From the NCBI RefSeq assembly GCF_030908625.1, contig NZ_CP133133.1, positions 124,001 to 188,000 of the forward strand: 64,000 nucleotides of DNA, in the 5' to 3' direction. The position numbers and the translations under genes are program-made. The stretch is from Paludicola sp. MB14-C6. GTDB taxonomy: Bacteria; Bacillota; Clostridia; Oscillospirales; Ruminococcaceae. A model generated the notes under the pieces. It was not told the origin of the DNA. It saw only the letters and a program-made list of their open reading frames with translations, and searched no databases. Positions 26,756 through 36,210 of this stretch are shown here, in pieces; the stretch's first letter is position 1, and the number at the start of each line of letters is the position of its first letter.

Positions 26756-29023
26756 ATGCCAATCTACCACAGTGCCTCGGGAAGCTGTGCCGAAGATTTA
26801 TTCATAGAACTATTTTCCGATGCCTTTGGCGCGGAAAAGGCTGGTTATCTCTACTCCCAATATCACTTCTATGACATCTATCAAAACAGTCGTTTTGCGG
26901 ACTTTGTGGTAAATACAGGGTTTAAAAGAGTAGCCATTGAGGTGGACGATGAGGCAAGTCACAACAAAAATATTATTGCTGAAAATAAATTCTATGACCA
27001 CTTGCTAAAGCAAAATAGCATGGTGCACTTAGGTTGGGATGTGTACCGCTTTGCGGTGCGACAAATGCAATCACAACCAGATAGAATTAAGGATGAGTTA
27101 CGTGTATTTTTAGGCACATACCCTCAGTTTAAGGAGATAGAGGACTATTTACCGCCACAAAGGGCAAAGGCAGTGGATGCTGTCAATTTGGAGCTAAAAG
27201 AACATCAAAAGGCGGCACTAAAAGCACTTAACGAGATGAGGTCAAATAGCGAAACTATAGGGCTTTTGTATCATGCAACAGGTACAGGCAAAACAGTCAC
27301 CGCAGTAATGGATGCCAAAAACTGTGGCGGCAGAACCCTGTTTTTAGCCCATACTGTGGAGCTTGTAGAACAAGCAGCAGACACTTTTGGCAAGTTGTGG
27401 AGCAAAGCCACGGTGGGAAAATATGTGGATAGTATTAAGCAGCCCAACGCTCATGTTGTCTGTGGCAGTATTCAAAGTGTTGCACTTAACTTGGATAAAT
27501 TTAAGGATAATGATTTTGATTATCTCATAATTGATGAGGCACACCACACATCAGCCGACACCTATCAAAAGGTACTGAGTTACTTTAAACCCAAATTTAC
27601 TTTGGGGCTTACTGCAACTCCGGAACGTACCGATGATAACACCGTTATTTTGGATATTTTCAAAAAAACGGCTCATAAATTAGACATTCAGACAGCAGTA
27701 GAAATCGGCGAGCTTGTGCCGGTTCGCTGTATTCGAATACATACCAATATTGATTTAACCAAAGTTAGATTTAATAGTGTGCAATACAATATTCGTGACC
27801 TTGAGAGCAAAATTTATGTCCCCGAACGAAATAAGCTGATTGTTGATACCTGGCTTAACTATGTAAAAAACAAGAGAACGGTAATTTTCTGTGCCAGTGT
27901 TAAGCACGCAGAAGAAATAGCTTCTCTTTTTATTGCTGAAAATATTAAGGCTGTGGCAGTATCAGGTAACATGAAAGCCAGTGAACGAAAAGAGCATTTA
28001 GAGAAGTTTGCAGAGGGAGAAATCAAGGTGCTTTGTGCCTGTGATTTACTTAACGAGGGTTGGGATTGCCCCGAAACTGAAGTGCTTTTTATGGCTCGTC
28101 CCACTATGTCAAAGGTACTGTATACTCAGCAACTTGGCAGAGGTATGCGCCTTGCTGAAAACAAGGATAGCCTTATGGTTTTTGACTTTGTAGATAACGC
28201 AAGTCAGTATAATATGCCTCAGTCCTTACACAGATTATTTAGACTAAAAGACTACCGTGCGGGTGCTTTGGCACTTGCACCACAAGTACAAAAGACCGCC
28301 GAAGATGGTTTATATGCTAAAGGTGAACGCCCAGATGCACTAATTGATTGGCCCGTTGATGCTACCGATTATGAAATTGTGAATATCTTTAACTGGCAGG
28401 AAGAAGCGGCTGGGATGATATCACAGATGGAATTTGTCCGCCGTGTTGATGTGCAAACTGAAACCATTGAGAGATATGTACGTGAAGGCAAATTAATCCC
28501 AGATTTAATCGTGCCAATGAGCGAGCATAGAACTTTTAAATACTTTAAAGAAGAAACCCTTGAACGCTATGCAACGCAATATGGTTGGACAATTATAGAT
28601 GACAAAAACCGTAAAGATTTGTTTATGGACATGGTGCGTCAGATGGATATGAGCTATTCCTATAAACCAGTATTGCTGAAAGCTATTATGCTTTATGCCG
28701 ATGAAAAGGGCAGAATCAAGCTTTCGGATATTGTTTCCTATTTTCGTGAGTTTTACGAAAGCCGTCGTCAAAATGGATTTGTAGTAGAAAAGAAAAATAG
28801 TATTTTCGCCAAAGGTGGCTATACCGATAAAGAAGCTGAACGCAATATTCTTTCTAACCCATTCAAACGATTTGAGGATATGAATATGCTCCGCCACACG
28901 AAAACACTTGGCATTGTGGAAATAGACAGCACTATTTGGAAAAATCTCAGCAATGAAGATAAGGCTGAAATTGAGGGGGCTTGCGAGGAGAAGTTGAATG
29001 GGTATTATGCGAGAATGAAGTAA
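26756..29023 (+). CDS. SF2 DEAD/DEAH-type helicase with N-terminal nuclease-like region
   Basis: 755 residues. The N-terminal 130 residues carry FADFVVNTGFKRVAIEVDDEASHN, a D...ExD pattern like a restriction-endonuclease fold (DUF559-like). Helicase motifs: ATGTGKT (about residue 182), LFLAHTVELVEQA, DEAHH, TATPERTD, VIFCASVKHAEE, CDLLNEGWDCPE and QQLGRGMRLAE. The C-terminal 250 residues are unassigned. It starts 12 bases after the NERD gene. A second, different SF2 helicase in the same operon is notable. Confidence 0.9.
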   Translation: MPIYHSASGSCAEDLFIELFSDAFGAEKAGYLYSQYHFYDIYQNSRFADFVVNTGFKRVAIEVDDEASHNKNIIAENKFYDHLLKQNSMVHLGWDVYRFAVRQMQSQPDRIKDELRVFLGTYPQFKEIEDYLPPQRAKAVDAVNLELKEHQKAALKALNEMRSNSETIGLLYHATGTGKTVTAVMDAKNCGGRTLFLAHTVELVEQAADTFGKLWSKATVGKYVDSIKQPNAHVVCGSIQSVALNLDKFKDNDFDYLIIDEAHHTSADTYQKVLSYFKPKFTLGLTATPERTDDNTVILDIFKKTAHKLDIQTAVEIGELVPVRCIRIHTNIDLTKVRFNSVQYNIRDLESKIYVPERNKLIVDTWLNYVKNKRTVIFCASVKHAEEIASLFIAENIKAVAVSGNMKASERKEHLEKFAEGEIKVLCACDLLNEGWDCPETEVLFMARPTMSKVLYTQQLGRGMRLAENKDSLMVFDFVDNASQYNMPQSLHRLFRLKDYRAGALALAPQVQKTAEDGLYAKGERPDALIDWPVDATDYEIVNIFNWQEEAAGMISQMEFVRRVDVQTETIERYVREGKLIPDLIVPMSEHRTFKYFKEETLERYATQYGWTIIDDKNRKDLFMDMVRQMDMSYSYKPVLLKAIMLYADEKGRIKLSDIVSYFREFYESRRQNGFVVEKKNSIFAKGGYTDKEAERNILSNPFKRFEDMNMLRHTKTLGIVEIDSTIWKNLSNEDKAEIEGACEEKLNGYYARMK

Positions 29024-29122
29024 ATGCGGATATAAGACATAACGGTAATTAATGGCTATTTTTTTAACAAGGCTGATATGCCAGTAACTGAATTTAGATT
29101 ATGATAAAATGGAGGTTATCAT

Positions 29123-30955
29123 ATGGGTAGCAATGAAAACACATTAATATGTAAAAGCATTTTTGAGTATATATCGAAAAAGTTATATGATTGGATGGAT
29201 CACGCAATTTTTACAAAGACATCCATAGAAGAATTAGGAGAGCTGTATTACAATCATGTGCTAAGCGTTGTTCAAAATGCAAGTGCAGAATTGTTAAATG
29301 CAGTAATAAAAACTGTAAAACCAAAGAATGTTGAATGTAATAGTACGAAAGATTATTATATTGCATTGTGCAGTATTTTGCATATTAAAAAATTACCATC
29401 TGAAGTGTTAACTGAGGTTGAAAGAGAATATGAAGAAATTTTCGTCCAGAAGTACAACACGGTGTTGCACAAATATCAATCTGAAATTACCAGGATAAAT
29501 ACCAAACTTAACGAAGTAAAGATTGATAGTGATGCAATAAAGAATGCCAAACCAAGCCATTCCTTTATGAGAGATATATCTACTGATGAGCAAAAGCTTT
29601 ATGAACTATGTTCGAAATGTAATTTGCTAAAAACCAGAAAAGAAATGTTAAAATTCGCAATCGACTATTTGAACTCTAAATTATCAGAATTCTGTGATAT
29701 AAACAATGTGCAAAGTGTTGAAAACGCAAAGAAACAGGAAACATTGAAGTTAAGCAAGGTAGAAACTTATGAGGCTAAATTTGCTTTTTCATCATATCGG
29801 GATTATGTTGAAATAGTTGAGGATGATGTTAACAGATCCTATGCTTTATTTTTTAAGGTAAAAATATATGCTATTTTAGAAAATGCTCTAAAGCAATATC
29901 ATTATTCAAGCTATACAAAGTTAGATGATGAAGCAATAAACGAATATAAAAATTATTTGAGTTTAATTCCTAAAATTGATGATTTGTATTTATACAAAAG
30001 CTCAAAACCAAGTATCTATTGTGAAACATTGGAAAAATTTATTACAGACTATGAGGTTATAGATGAGCTAACAAATAATTTAGAATCAAGTGTATGTCTT
30101 AGAGAGCGGAATGGGATATTGATTAAGGCAATTAATTTATATAAACAAGGCGAGTTTGAATTATTCAATAATATTATACCAATTCAAATAGAAGGAATGT
30201 TTGCAGATTATTTAAGAGATACTACAACATTTTGTAGGTTTTCAAAAATGGATATTTATATCAATGCTGTTCTCAAAGATAAAATAAGGCATTTACAAGA
30301 GGTTAATGGCAACATTTATCCAGAATCAGTTGAATATTTCATGTACTATTTTAACAACATGATTCGTAATAAAATAGCTCATGGAAGATATAGTGGAAAT
30401 TCAGAAGAAAGAATACAGGATGAAATTTTTGCTAAAGAATTAATATTGGATATGGGAATGTTGGTATATATGCTGACCAGAAAAAGTGAAACTGAGAAAA
30501 TGTATCGCTTCATTCATGGGTATCAAAAGCACTATAGACAAGTTATTCGTTCGTCAGAACATCCGTGTTTTGGAGCTCTTTTTAATGATATAATTGGACA
30601 GAAACATATAGTAGATTATGATACTATGGAAAAGTACAGACCAATTCAAGTCGCTTATTGGTTAGTAAATCCATATTACGAAAGGATTTACGCACAAGTA
30701 GAAGATAAAAATGATTTATTGGAACTGAGAGATGAGTTTTTAAGCAAAGACTTTTGGGAATATGTGTTACAAAAGCTTGAAGATGTTATAATTCAAAAAT
30801 ATGATTACTTGAATATAAACATGGAGTGTATTTCTGTTGTTAATGGGTTATTTAAATGCAATGTGTCATCTGATGTTAAGCAAATTTTAGGAAAAGTAAA
30901 TTCGGCTTTAAAAAAAATTAGGGATATTCAAATTGCAGATTATGAAAATCAATAA
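29123..30955 (+). CDS. Large protein with HEPN-like RNase motif
   Basis: 610 residues, almost entirely helical, with GGAGG before the ATG. The middle has long coiled stretches (residues about 90-200). Residues 415-420 read RNKIAH followed by GRY, fitting the Rx4H catalytic motif of HEPN ribonucleases, at the end of a helix preceded by YFMYYFNNM. The general build (about 600 residues with a late RNxxxHG) resembles proteins annotated as DUF4209, but I cannot confirm this. It is in the same direction, 99 bases after the helicase. Function proposed: RNA-cleaving effector or toxin. Confidence 0.65.
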   Translation: MGSNENTLICKSIFEYISKKLYDWMDHAIFTKTSIEELGELYYNHVLSVVQNASAELLNAVIKTVKPKNVECNSTKDYYIALCSILHIKKLPSEVLTEVEREYEEIFVQKYNTVLHKYQSEITRINTKLNEVKIDSDAIKNAKPSHSFMRDISTDEQKLYELCSKCNLLKTRKEMLKFAIDYLNSKLSEFCDINNVQSVENAKKQETLKLSKVETYEAKFAFSSYRDYVEIVEDDVNRSYALFFKVKIYAILENALKQYHYSSYTKLDDEAINEYKNYLSLIPKIDDLYLYKSSKPSIYCETLEKFITDYEVIDELTNNLESSVCLRERNGILIKAINLYKQGEFELFNNIIPIQIEGMFADYLRDTTTFCRFSKMDIYINAVLKDKIRHLQEVNGNIYPESVEYFMYYFNNMIRNKIAHGRYSGNSEERIQDEIFAKELILDMGMLVYMLTRKSETEKMYRFIHGYQKHYRQVIRSSEHPCFGALFNDIIGQKHIVDYDTMEKYRPIQVAYWLVNPYYERIYAQVEDKNDLLELRDEFLSKDFWEYVLQKLEDVIIQKYDYLNINMECISVVNGLFKCNVSSDVKQILGKVNSALKKIRDIQIADYENQ

Positions 30956-30994
30956 TTTTTTGTAAATTTAATATTTACTACAAGGAGACCCCAT

Positions 30995-31297
30995 ATGCAA
31001 AAAATTAAAATTACCGTAATGAAACAAACTATTTATCCTGACCTCATAGAACAATATGAAAATCCTATTACTCATGCTTGCGATATGGAAGTGGGACAAG
31101 TTTTCATCGCCAACGGTTGGGAAAAGCCCGATGGCTTATGCCAAAGTGCGTGGGACAGTATGTCACCCTTTGTGATGACCCTCGCTCATGGCGGTGGCAA
31201 CTTTTACGACGGGTGGATGAAGAACGAAAAATCTGCTATGATTTCTTGTAACGATGGATTTCGTCCCGTAAGCTTTTATATTGAAGTAATAGAATAA
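30995..31297 (+). CDS. TIGR04076 family protein
   Basis: 100 residues with AAGGAG before the ATG. Pattern CDMEVGQVFIANGWEKPDGLCQSAWDSMSPFVMTLAHGG, and the closing CNDGFRPVSFYIEVIE, match the TIGR04076 family of small uncharacterised proteins (usual length 90-110). Conserved Cys residues suggest metal or cofactor binding. Last gene of the rightward operon. Confidence 0.85.
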   Translation: MQKIKITVMKQTIYPDLIEQYENPITHACDMEVGQVFIANGWEKPDGLCQSAWDSMSPFVMTLAHGGGNFYDGWMKNEKSAMISCNDGFRPVSFYIEVIE

Positions 31298-31321
31298 TCA
31301 CATTTCCCCTATTACCACAAA

Positions 31322-31360
31322 GGAGCAAAGTGCATTACAGCACCTTGCTCCCTATTTTTT
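31322..31360 (+). terminator. Rho-independent terminator
   Basis: GGAGCAAAGTGC at 31322-31333 pairs with GCACCTTGCTCC at 31340-31351, followed by CTATTTTTT. It closes the operon that begins at 21948. Confidence 0.85.
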
Positions 31361-32561
31361 ACTCGTCAAGTAACCAATCTATTAAATTCAAATGCCTTAT
31401 GCCATTGAAATTTGCATTCTTTGGAACTTCGTCTAAGGTCAGCAAGATTTTTGGAAAGTGGTCTTGAATGCTCTCCAGTGGTGAAAGCTCTCGCCTTAAA
31501 GTTGTTTCATCTAAAACCGATGCTGAGATTTGATAATACTCTAAGCCATTAGAATTTTTTGCAACAAAGTCAACTTCTTTTTCAGAAAGCTTCCCAATGT
31601 TGACTTTATAACCTCTGCGAACAAGTTCAAAATAGGCAACATTTTCAATTAAATGCCCTATATCCGAAGCGCCGGAGGAAAGCAGTAAATTACGAATGCC
31701 AGTATCAACAATATAATATTTGCCTAATGTCTTAAGATGCTGTCTGCCCTTGATGTCGAAACGGTCAACCTTGTAAAAAATATAGGCATCGCACAAGGCT
31801 TTCATATAACTGTCAATGGAATTTACAGAGGTCTTTCGTCCTGCGGAGTTTATGGTGTCGCTGATTTTCTTTGTAGAAACAGGACTACCAATACTTGATG
31901 CCATTACTTTCACAATGCTTTCCAAAAGCGATATATCTGTTATTCCTTCACGTTTTGCTACGTCTTTCACTAAAATGGTATTGTAAATTCCGTCAATGTA
32001 GCTTTCCATAATAGGTTCATCTTTTGAAATTGCAGCAAGGTATGGAAACGAACCAAAACGCAAATAATCAGCAAAATGTTCTCTTGTAGATTTATTGCTT
32101 TCGTTGTTTGCGATTACATATTCCTTGAATGATAGTGGTAGCATAGCTATGGTTACATATCGTCCCGAAAGTAGGGTTGCAAGCTCACCCGACAACATAT
32201 AGGCATTGGAGCCTGTGATATATACATCGGTGTTTTCCTTGATGAATAAGCTGTCTACTGCCTTTTCAAAATCCTTGCAGTTTTGAATTTCGTCCAAGAA
32301 AATATAGGTGTATTTATCTTTGCAAAGTCGTTCTTTGATATAGGCATATAGCTTTTTATAATCCAACAGCTCCTCAAAATCCAAGTCCTCTAAGTTGATG
32401 GATATAATTTGTTCAGGCAGAACTCCTGTGGATAATAGATAGTCTTGATACAACTTAAATAGTGTAGATTTACCGCATCTACGAACACCTGTAACAACTT
32501 TTATAATTTGTTTTTCACGCAAACTGATAAGTTCACTTAAATATTCTTTTCGTTCAATCAT
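31359..32561 (-). CDS. AAA ATPase with DUF4143 C-terminal domain
   Basis: 400 residues from the ATG at 32559-32561, which has GAGGTG upstream; the frame extends three codons further. Walker A TGVRRCGKST (about residues 24-33), Walker B YTYIFLDEIQN, sensor YITGSNAYML, then LRFGSFPYLA. The C-terminal DUF4143 region (GRQHLKTLGKYYIVDTGIRNLLL, and VDFVAKNSNGLEYYQISAS) is nuclease-like. Very common, widespread ATPases of unknown job, often mobile. Transcribed opposite to its neighbours. Confidence 0.9.
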   Translation of the reverse strand: MIERKEYLSELISLREKQIIKVVTGVRRCGKSTLFKLYQDYLLSTGVLPEQIISINLEDLDFEELLDYKKLYAYIKERLCKDKYTYIFLDEIQNCKDFEKAVDSLFIKENTDVYITGSNAYMLSGELATLLSGRYVTIAMLPLSFKEYVIANNESNKSTREHFADYLRFGSFPYLAAISKDEPIMESYIDGIYNTILVKDVAKREGITDISLLESIVKVMASSIGSPVSTKKISDTINSAGRKTSVNSIDSYMKALCDAYIFYKVDRFDIKGRQHLKTLGKYYIVDTGIRNLLLSSGASDIGHLIENVAYFELVRRGYKVNIGKLSEKEVDFVAKNSNGLEYYQISASVLDETTLRRELSPLESIQDHFPKILLTLDEVPKNANFNGIRHLNLIDWLLDE

Positions 32562-32732
32562 GGATAACACCTCATTTCAGTTTCAAGTATAGCAAAAAGT
32601 TATATAAATGTCAAAGTTATTTCTCTATAAAATAATAACTTTATAATTCGACATGTTTTTTATTAAAGATTTCAGTAGCTATTATCTATTTGTTGTGGTA
32701 TCCTTTGTGCTTACAAAGGAGGTGCTACAATA

Positions 32733-33050
32733 ATGCCCAGTATCTTAGATGACCTATACCACAGCCTTTACAAACCAACAGAATTTACAGAACTAGAAAA
32801 CTCAATCGAAGAAAATCACAAAATCCTTATTGAACATCTAACAAAAGAAGATAAAAAATTGGTACTTAGAATTATTGATGCCGAAGAAATGATTTGTAAC
32901 TACCAAAGCAAAGAAAGTTTCATACAAGGATTAAAATTTGGCATTGAACTTAAAACAGAATTGCAAAATTACAAAGGCAACAGTGATGAGAGTGAACCCC
33001 TCAATGACTGTGGTCAATCATTTACGACCAAGTGCGACGATGAAACATAG
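32733..33050 (+). CDS. DUF6809-like small helical protein
   Basis: 105 residues, with AAAGGAGG upstream of the ATG. The pattern ILDDLYHSLYKPTE, then LTKEDKKLVLRIIDAEEMIC and SFIQGLKFGIELKTEL, resembles the DUF6809 family carried by clostridial mobile elements. Role unknown. Confidence 0.65.
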   Translation: MPSILDDLYHSLYKPTEFTELENSIEENHKILIEHLTKEDKKLVLRIIDAEEMICNYQSKESFIQGLKFGIELKTELQNYKGNSDESEPLNDCGQSFTTKCDDET

Positions 33051-33084
33051 ATATAAATTATAAGCAACGATAAAAATGAATATT

Positions 33085-33122
33085 AAAAGAGAAATGGCAT
33101 AACAAGATGCTACTTCTCTTTT
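33085..33122. terminator. Hairpin terminator between convergent genes
   Basis: AAAAGAGAA at 33085-33093 pairs with TTCTCTTTT at 33114-33122, with an inner GCAT/ATGC stem. T-runs in both directions suit the convergent genes on each side. Confidence 0.7.
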
Positions 33123-33133
33123 GCAAATGGTAT

Positions 33134-34447
33134 TTAAAACTTCAATCTCTCCACCGTAATCAGTTTTAAAAATCCTCCCAGTGCTTCATGGACTGCAAAA
33201 TCGCTAAATCTTCTCTTGGAGCAGATGAAAAGTTCACTGTTGTATAGGGGATTGAGTTTCGCAGCGGCCTCTTCAAATTCAACAACCATATCCTTGCCTG
33301 CAATTTCTGTGGTGTCGGATAATATTTTTACAAACACTGCCTTGCTTTTTTCGGGTATGTAGCAGTCAAAGGTATATTCAAAGCCTTTAGTTTTCAGTGT
33401 GTATGGGTTGTCCCTCACTTGTTCAATCGTTGCGTTAGCAACACAGCAAATCAATCTATTACGAATAACTTTGAAACAAGCCTCTCGATAATGAGTTTCT
33501 ACATCTTTCTTTATAAACTGCGGATAAATTTCAGAAAAGAAAAAGGTATCAAACGTTCCAATTTCAATTAAATTTCTGTTTGGATAGATATACTTAAACC
33601 AAATTTCTAAGTAGCTGTTTGCAATGGAGTAGACTGTTTTATTATCAACCTTTGAAGTGATTACATATCCGCAATCAATAAGGGATCCTAAATATTTATC
33701 ACACTTGTTGTAGGCAAAGCCTGTGGATTTGCCTATTTCACTAACTCTGTGATTACCGCAAGCAATGGCATATAAAATCATCATATAACTTTCAGGTGTT
33801 CTAAAACTTGAACGCAGCATTTTTTCCGCAAACGTTAGAAACAGTGAATTTTTATCAAACATCTTTTGCAAATTGTCTTTGAAAGGAACGCTGTCATCAA
33901 ACAATTTAATTAAGGGAACAAAGCCGCCTGTCAGCGTGTGCAGTTCTAAAATTTCTTGGTTACTCCAATTCGGAGTAGCCTTTTTTGTTTTTGCAATGGA
34001 AATTGGTTTCGAGTCGATACAACGAAAAGCCAAATTCAGCTTGTTTGTATTCGCCCCTTGATTAAAAATCAGCACCATAAAAATGCGGTTTCTAATGGTG
34101 GAATTCATAAAATCATTGAGGGCATTGCAAAACTCATTGTCGCTCAAAAGACTTTCAATATCATCAAAAATAAAGATTGGCTGAAATTTTGCAATCTCAT
34201 TTATTTTAGAAAATATTTCGTTCCAGCTGTGAATTTGTTGCTCATCAAATAATGTTTGGGAAAGGAATAACCTTGCCATAGATTCATTTAAGTTTGCAAA
34301 AGAAAAGTAAAAATGCTTTCTCTCTTTTACAAAGTCTAAAGCGAGTTTGGTTTTTCCGCTGCACATTAAACCGGTCAATGCAACAACTGTATTTTGATTG
34401 CTCCATTTGTCATCTCTTGTTTGAAAATAATAAAATTCACTCTTCAA
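33134..34447 (-). CDS. Archaeal-type AAA ATPase with DUF234-like C-terminus
   Basis: 437 residues. Walker A LTGLMCSGKTK (about residues 24-34), Walker B PIFIFDDIESLL, then a winged-helix region (ILYAIACGNHRVSEIGKSTGFAYNKCDKYLGSLIDCGYV) and a C-terminal DUF234-type nuclease-like block (YSIANSYLEIWFKYIYPN, FDCYIPEKSKAVFVKI). Similar in build to the ATPase at 31359 but a different family. Both are leftward inside the element; these ATPases are often selfish or toxin-like, though no function is settled. Confidence 0.85.
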   Translation of the reverse strand: MKSEFYYFQTRDDKWSNQNTVVALTGLMCSGKTKLALDFVKERKHFYFSFANLNESMARLFLSQTLFDEQQIHSWNEIFSKINEIAKFQPIFIFDDIESLLSDNEFCNALNDFMNSTIRNRIFMVLIFNQGANTNKLNLAFRCIDSKPISIAKTKKATPNWSNQEILELHTLTGGFVPLIKLFDDSVPFKDNLQKMFDKNSLFLTFAEKMLRSSFRTPESYMMILYAIACGNHRVSEIGKSTGFAYNKCDKYLGSLIDCGYVITSKVDNKTVYSIANSYLEIWFKYIYPNRNLIEIGTFDTFFFSEIYPQFIKKDVETHYREACFKVIRNRLICCVANATIEQVRDNPYTLKTKGFEYTFDCYIPEKSKAVFVKILSDTTEIAGKDMVVEFEEAAAKLNPLYNSELFICSKRRFSDFAVHEALGGFLKLITVERLKF

Positions 34448-34696
34448 ACTCTCACCGCCTTGCTGTCATATCTAAATATGATAATTTGTTTTATGTTTCC
34501 ATTATACTCTTAAATCGCAATAAATCTCAAGGCATTATGAAAGAAAAAGCTTGAAAACCTATTAAAAACAAAGCTGTTTGTAAATAATTTGTGAACATTT
34601 AAAAATTAGGGTGTACAGGTGTAACGTAACTTTGCCTATAGAATTAAAGGGGGAAAAAAGTAAGAGTTATTTTAATTAAGAAGAAAGGATAGGAAA

Positions 34697-35701
34697 ATGA
34701 AAAAAGAATTTAATGTAGTCACAGGTGAAGAACTGCTAAACAAACCACTTCGAGAAATTGAGTTTGTGGTGGAAAATTTAATTCCCAAAGGACTTCATCT
34801 ACTTGCAGGTGCTCCAAAGGTGGGAAAATCGTGGCTTGCACTTTGGCTTTCGCTAATGGTTTCCAAAGGAGAAGATGTCTGGGGAAACAAGGTAACACAA
34901 GGCACAACTTTATATCTCTGTTTTGAGGATAACGAAATTCGTATTCAAAACAGACTGTTTGAAATTACAGATGATGCTCCAAACAGTGTCTGTTTTTGTA
35001 CCGAGCAAGCAAAACTTGAAACCGACCTTGAAGAACGCATCAGAAATTTTGTAAGCGGTCACAGCGATACGAACTTAATTATCATTGATACTCTGCAAAC
35101 AATCCGAAAAGCAAATGTAGATAGCAGTTACTCAAATGATTATTCTGATTTACTGCCTCTTAAAAAACTTGCGTATGAGCTCAACATTGCAATCATTCTA
35201 ATTCACCATTTAAGAAAACAAAAAGACAGCGATAAGTTCAATGAAATTTCGGGCAGTACAGGACTGCAAGGTGTAGTTGACACAATGTATGTTTTATCTT
35301 CTGATGATAAACGAAGTGAGAAATCAACTTTGTATTGTATCGGTCGTGACATTGAGAAACGTGAAATTGAGTTGGAAAGAAGCGAAGAAAATATTTGGAT
35401 TAAAACTAACGACAGCTTCAACAATCCTGCATTTCACTTTTCAGATTTACTCAAAACCATGGTGAAATTCATAAAAGATAAAAACAGTTTTTGCGGAACA
35501 CCTACAGAATTGTCGGCACTGCTCAGTTCTTATAGTGACGATAAATTTTCTGAACGCATTATTTCAAAACATATTCGCCTGCATAAAAAAGAGCTTGAAA
35601 ACCTTGGAATCATGGGAGATTTTCGTAGAAGCAATGGCAAAAGAATTATCGAATTACTGCTGCTTAGTGACGATAGTGACGTTAAAAACCATAGTTCATA
35701 G
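34697..35701 (+). CDS. RepA-like AAA ATPase (AAA_25 family)
   Basis: 334 residues with AGAAAGGA before the ATG. Walker A GAPKVGKSW (about 38-46), Walker B LIIIDTLQTI, and a RecA/DnaB-like core (IILIHHLRKQKDSDKFNEISGSTGLQGVVDT) like hexameric helicase RepA of plasmids. The C-terminus (about 255-334) carries a winged helix-like region. Suits replication or transfer initiation of the mobile element, near the repeat-rich non-coding region that follows. Confidence 0.88.
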   Translation: MKKEFNVVTGEELLNKPLREIEFVVENLIPKGLHLLAGAPKVGKSWLALWLSLMVSKGEDVWGNKVTQGTTLYLCFEDNEIRIQNRLFEITDDAPNSVCFCTEQAKLETDLEERIRNFVSGHSDTNLIIIDTLQTIRKANVDSSYSNDYSDLLPLKKLAYELNIAIILIHHLRKQKDSDKFNEISGSTGLQGVVDTMYVLSSDDKRSEKSTLYCIGRDIEKREIELERSEENIWIKTNDSFNNPAFHFSDLLKTMVKFIKDKNSFCGTPTELSALLSSYSDDKFSERIISKHIRLHKKELENLGIMGDFRRSNGKRIIELLLLSDDSDVKNHSS

Positions 35702-35979
35702 ACTGCCAATTTTGTTGACCCTATCGGCACTTGTAAAACAAAAGCATACTCGCAACCGTTGCCCCGTGTCCGCCCTCGTGTGCGATTATAACTGACAGGT
35801 AGGGTAGTAATGCCATAGCAATAGAAAAGAGCAAATTTGGCGAGATTTGAGGGCGAACGATTTCTTCACCATTCCATAGTTTTAGGGAGGTTGGCTGATA
35901 GAGGAATGTGTCGGCAATGTGCACAACGCATTGGCTTTATTGGGGTGAACCCACCGTTCGATAGCGGTGCAGGATAAAG

Positions 35980-35993
35980 CAAGGTGCTGTAAA
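35980..35993 (+). repeat. 14-bp direct repeat copy 1
   Basis: CAAGGTGCTGTAAA, identical to 36091-36104; it overlaps the 5' arm of the hairpin 35979-36003. A variant GGTGATGTAAAA lies at 36125-36136. Confidence 0.75.
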
Positions 35994-36090
35994 CGCACCT
36001 TGCGACCACATCGGACGGCAATGCCGACCGAAGAAACCCCTCTGTTAGGGGACTTTTAGACTAATCAAAAATCACTATTGTGCATTATGC

Positions 36091-36104
36091 CAAGGTGCTG
36101 TAAA
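36091..36104 (+). repeat. 14-bp direct repeat copy 2
   Basis: Identical to 35980-35993. Confidence 0.75.
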
Positions 36105-36160
36105 AATTGAAATTGGCTGTTGAGGGTGATGTAAAAGCAAAAATATCCCATAAACTCGAA

Positions 36161-36182
36161 ATTTACAGGGTGACGTTTACAG
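36161..36182 (+). promoter_or_regulatory. Tandem TTTACAG sites upstream of the ribbon-helix-helix gene
   Basis: TTTACAG at 36162-36168 and again at 36176-36182, 14 bases apart, about 30 bases before the RHH start. The same heptamer occurs as an inverted pair before the recombinase gene (37034-37057). Candidate operator for the RHH protein, by inference. Confidence 0.4.
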
Positions 36183-36210
36183 TGATGAAGCGTAAAAAGG
36201 AGGATTTTTT

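Larger units (their letters stand above)
35702..36210. other. Repeat-rich non-coding region (candidate oriT/replication origin or structured RNA)
   Basis: About 500 bases without a gene and clearly richer in GC than their surroundings. It holds a perfect hairpin GCAAGGTGC/GCACCTTGC (35979-36003), a CCCCT/AGGGG hairpin (36037-36051), and a 14-bp direct repeat (35980-35993 and 36091-36104). It also has four copies of CTGTAAA or its complement TTTACAG (35987, 36098, 36162, 36176). Lying between a RepA-like ATPase and a ribbon-helix-helix gene, it is a good place for an origin or transfer site. No relaxase gene is present, so mobilisation would be in trans. Confidence 0.5.
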
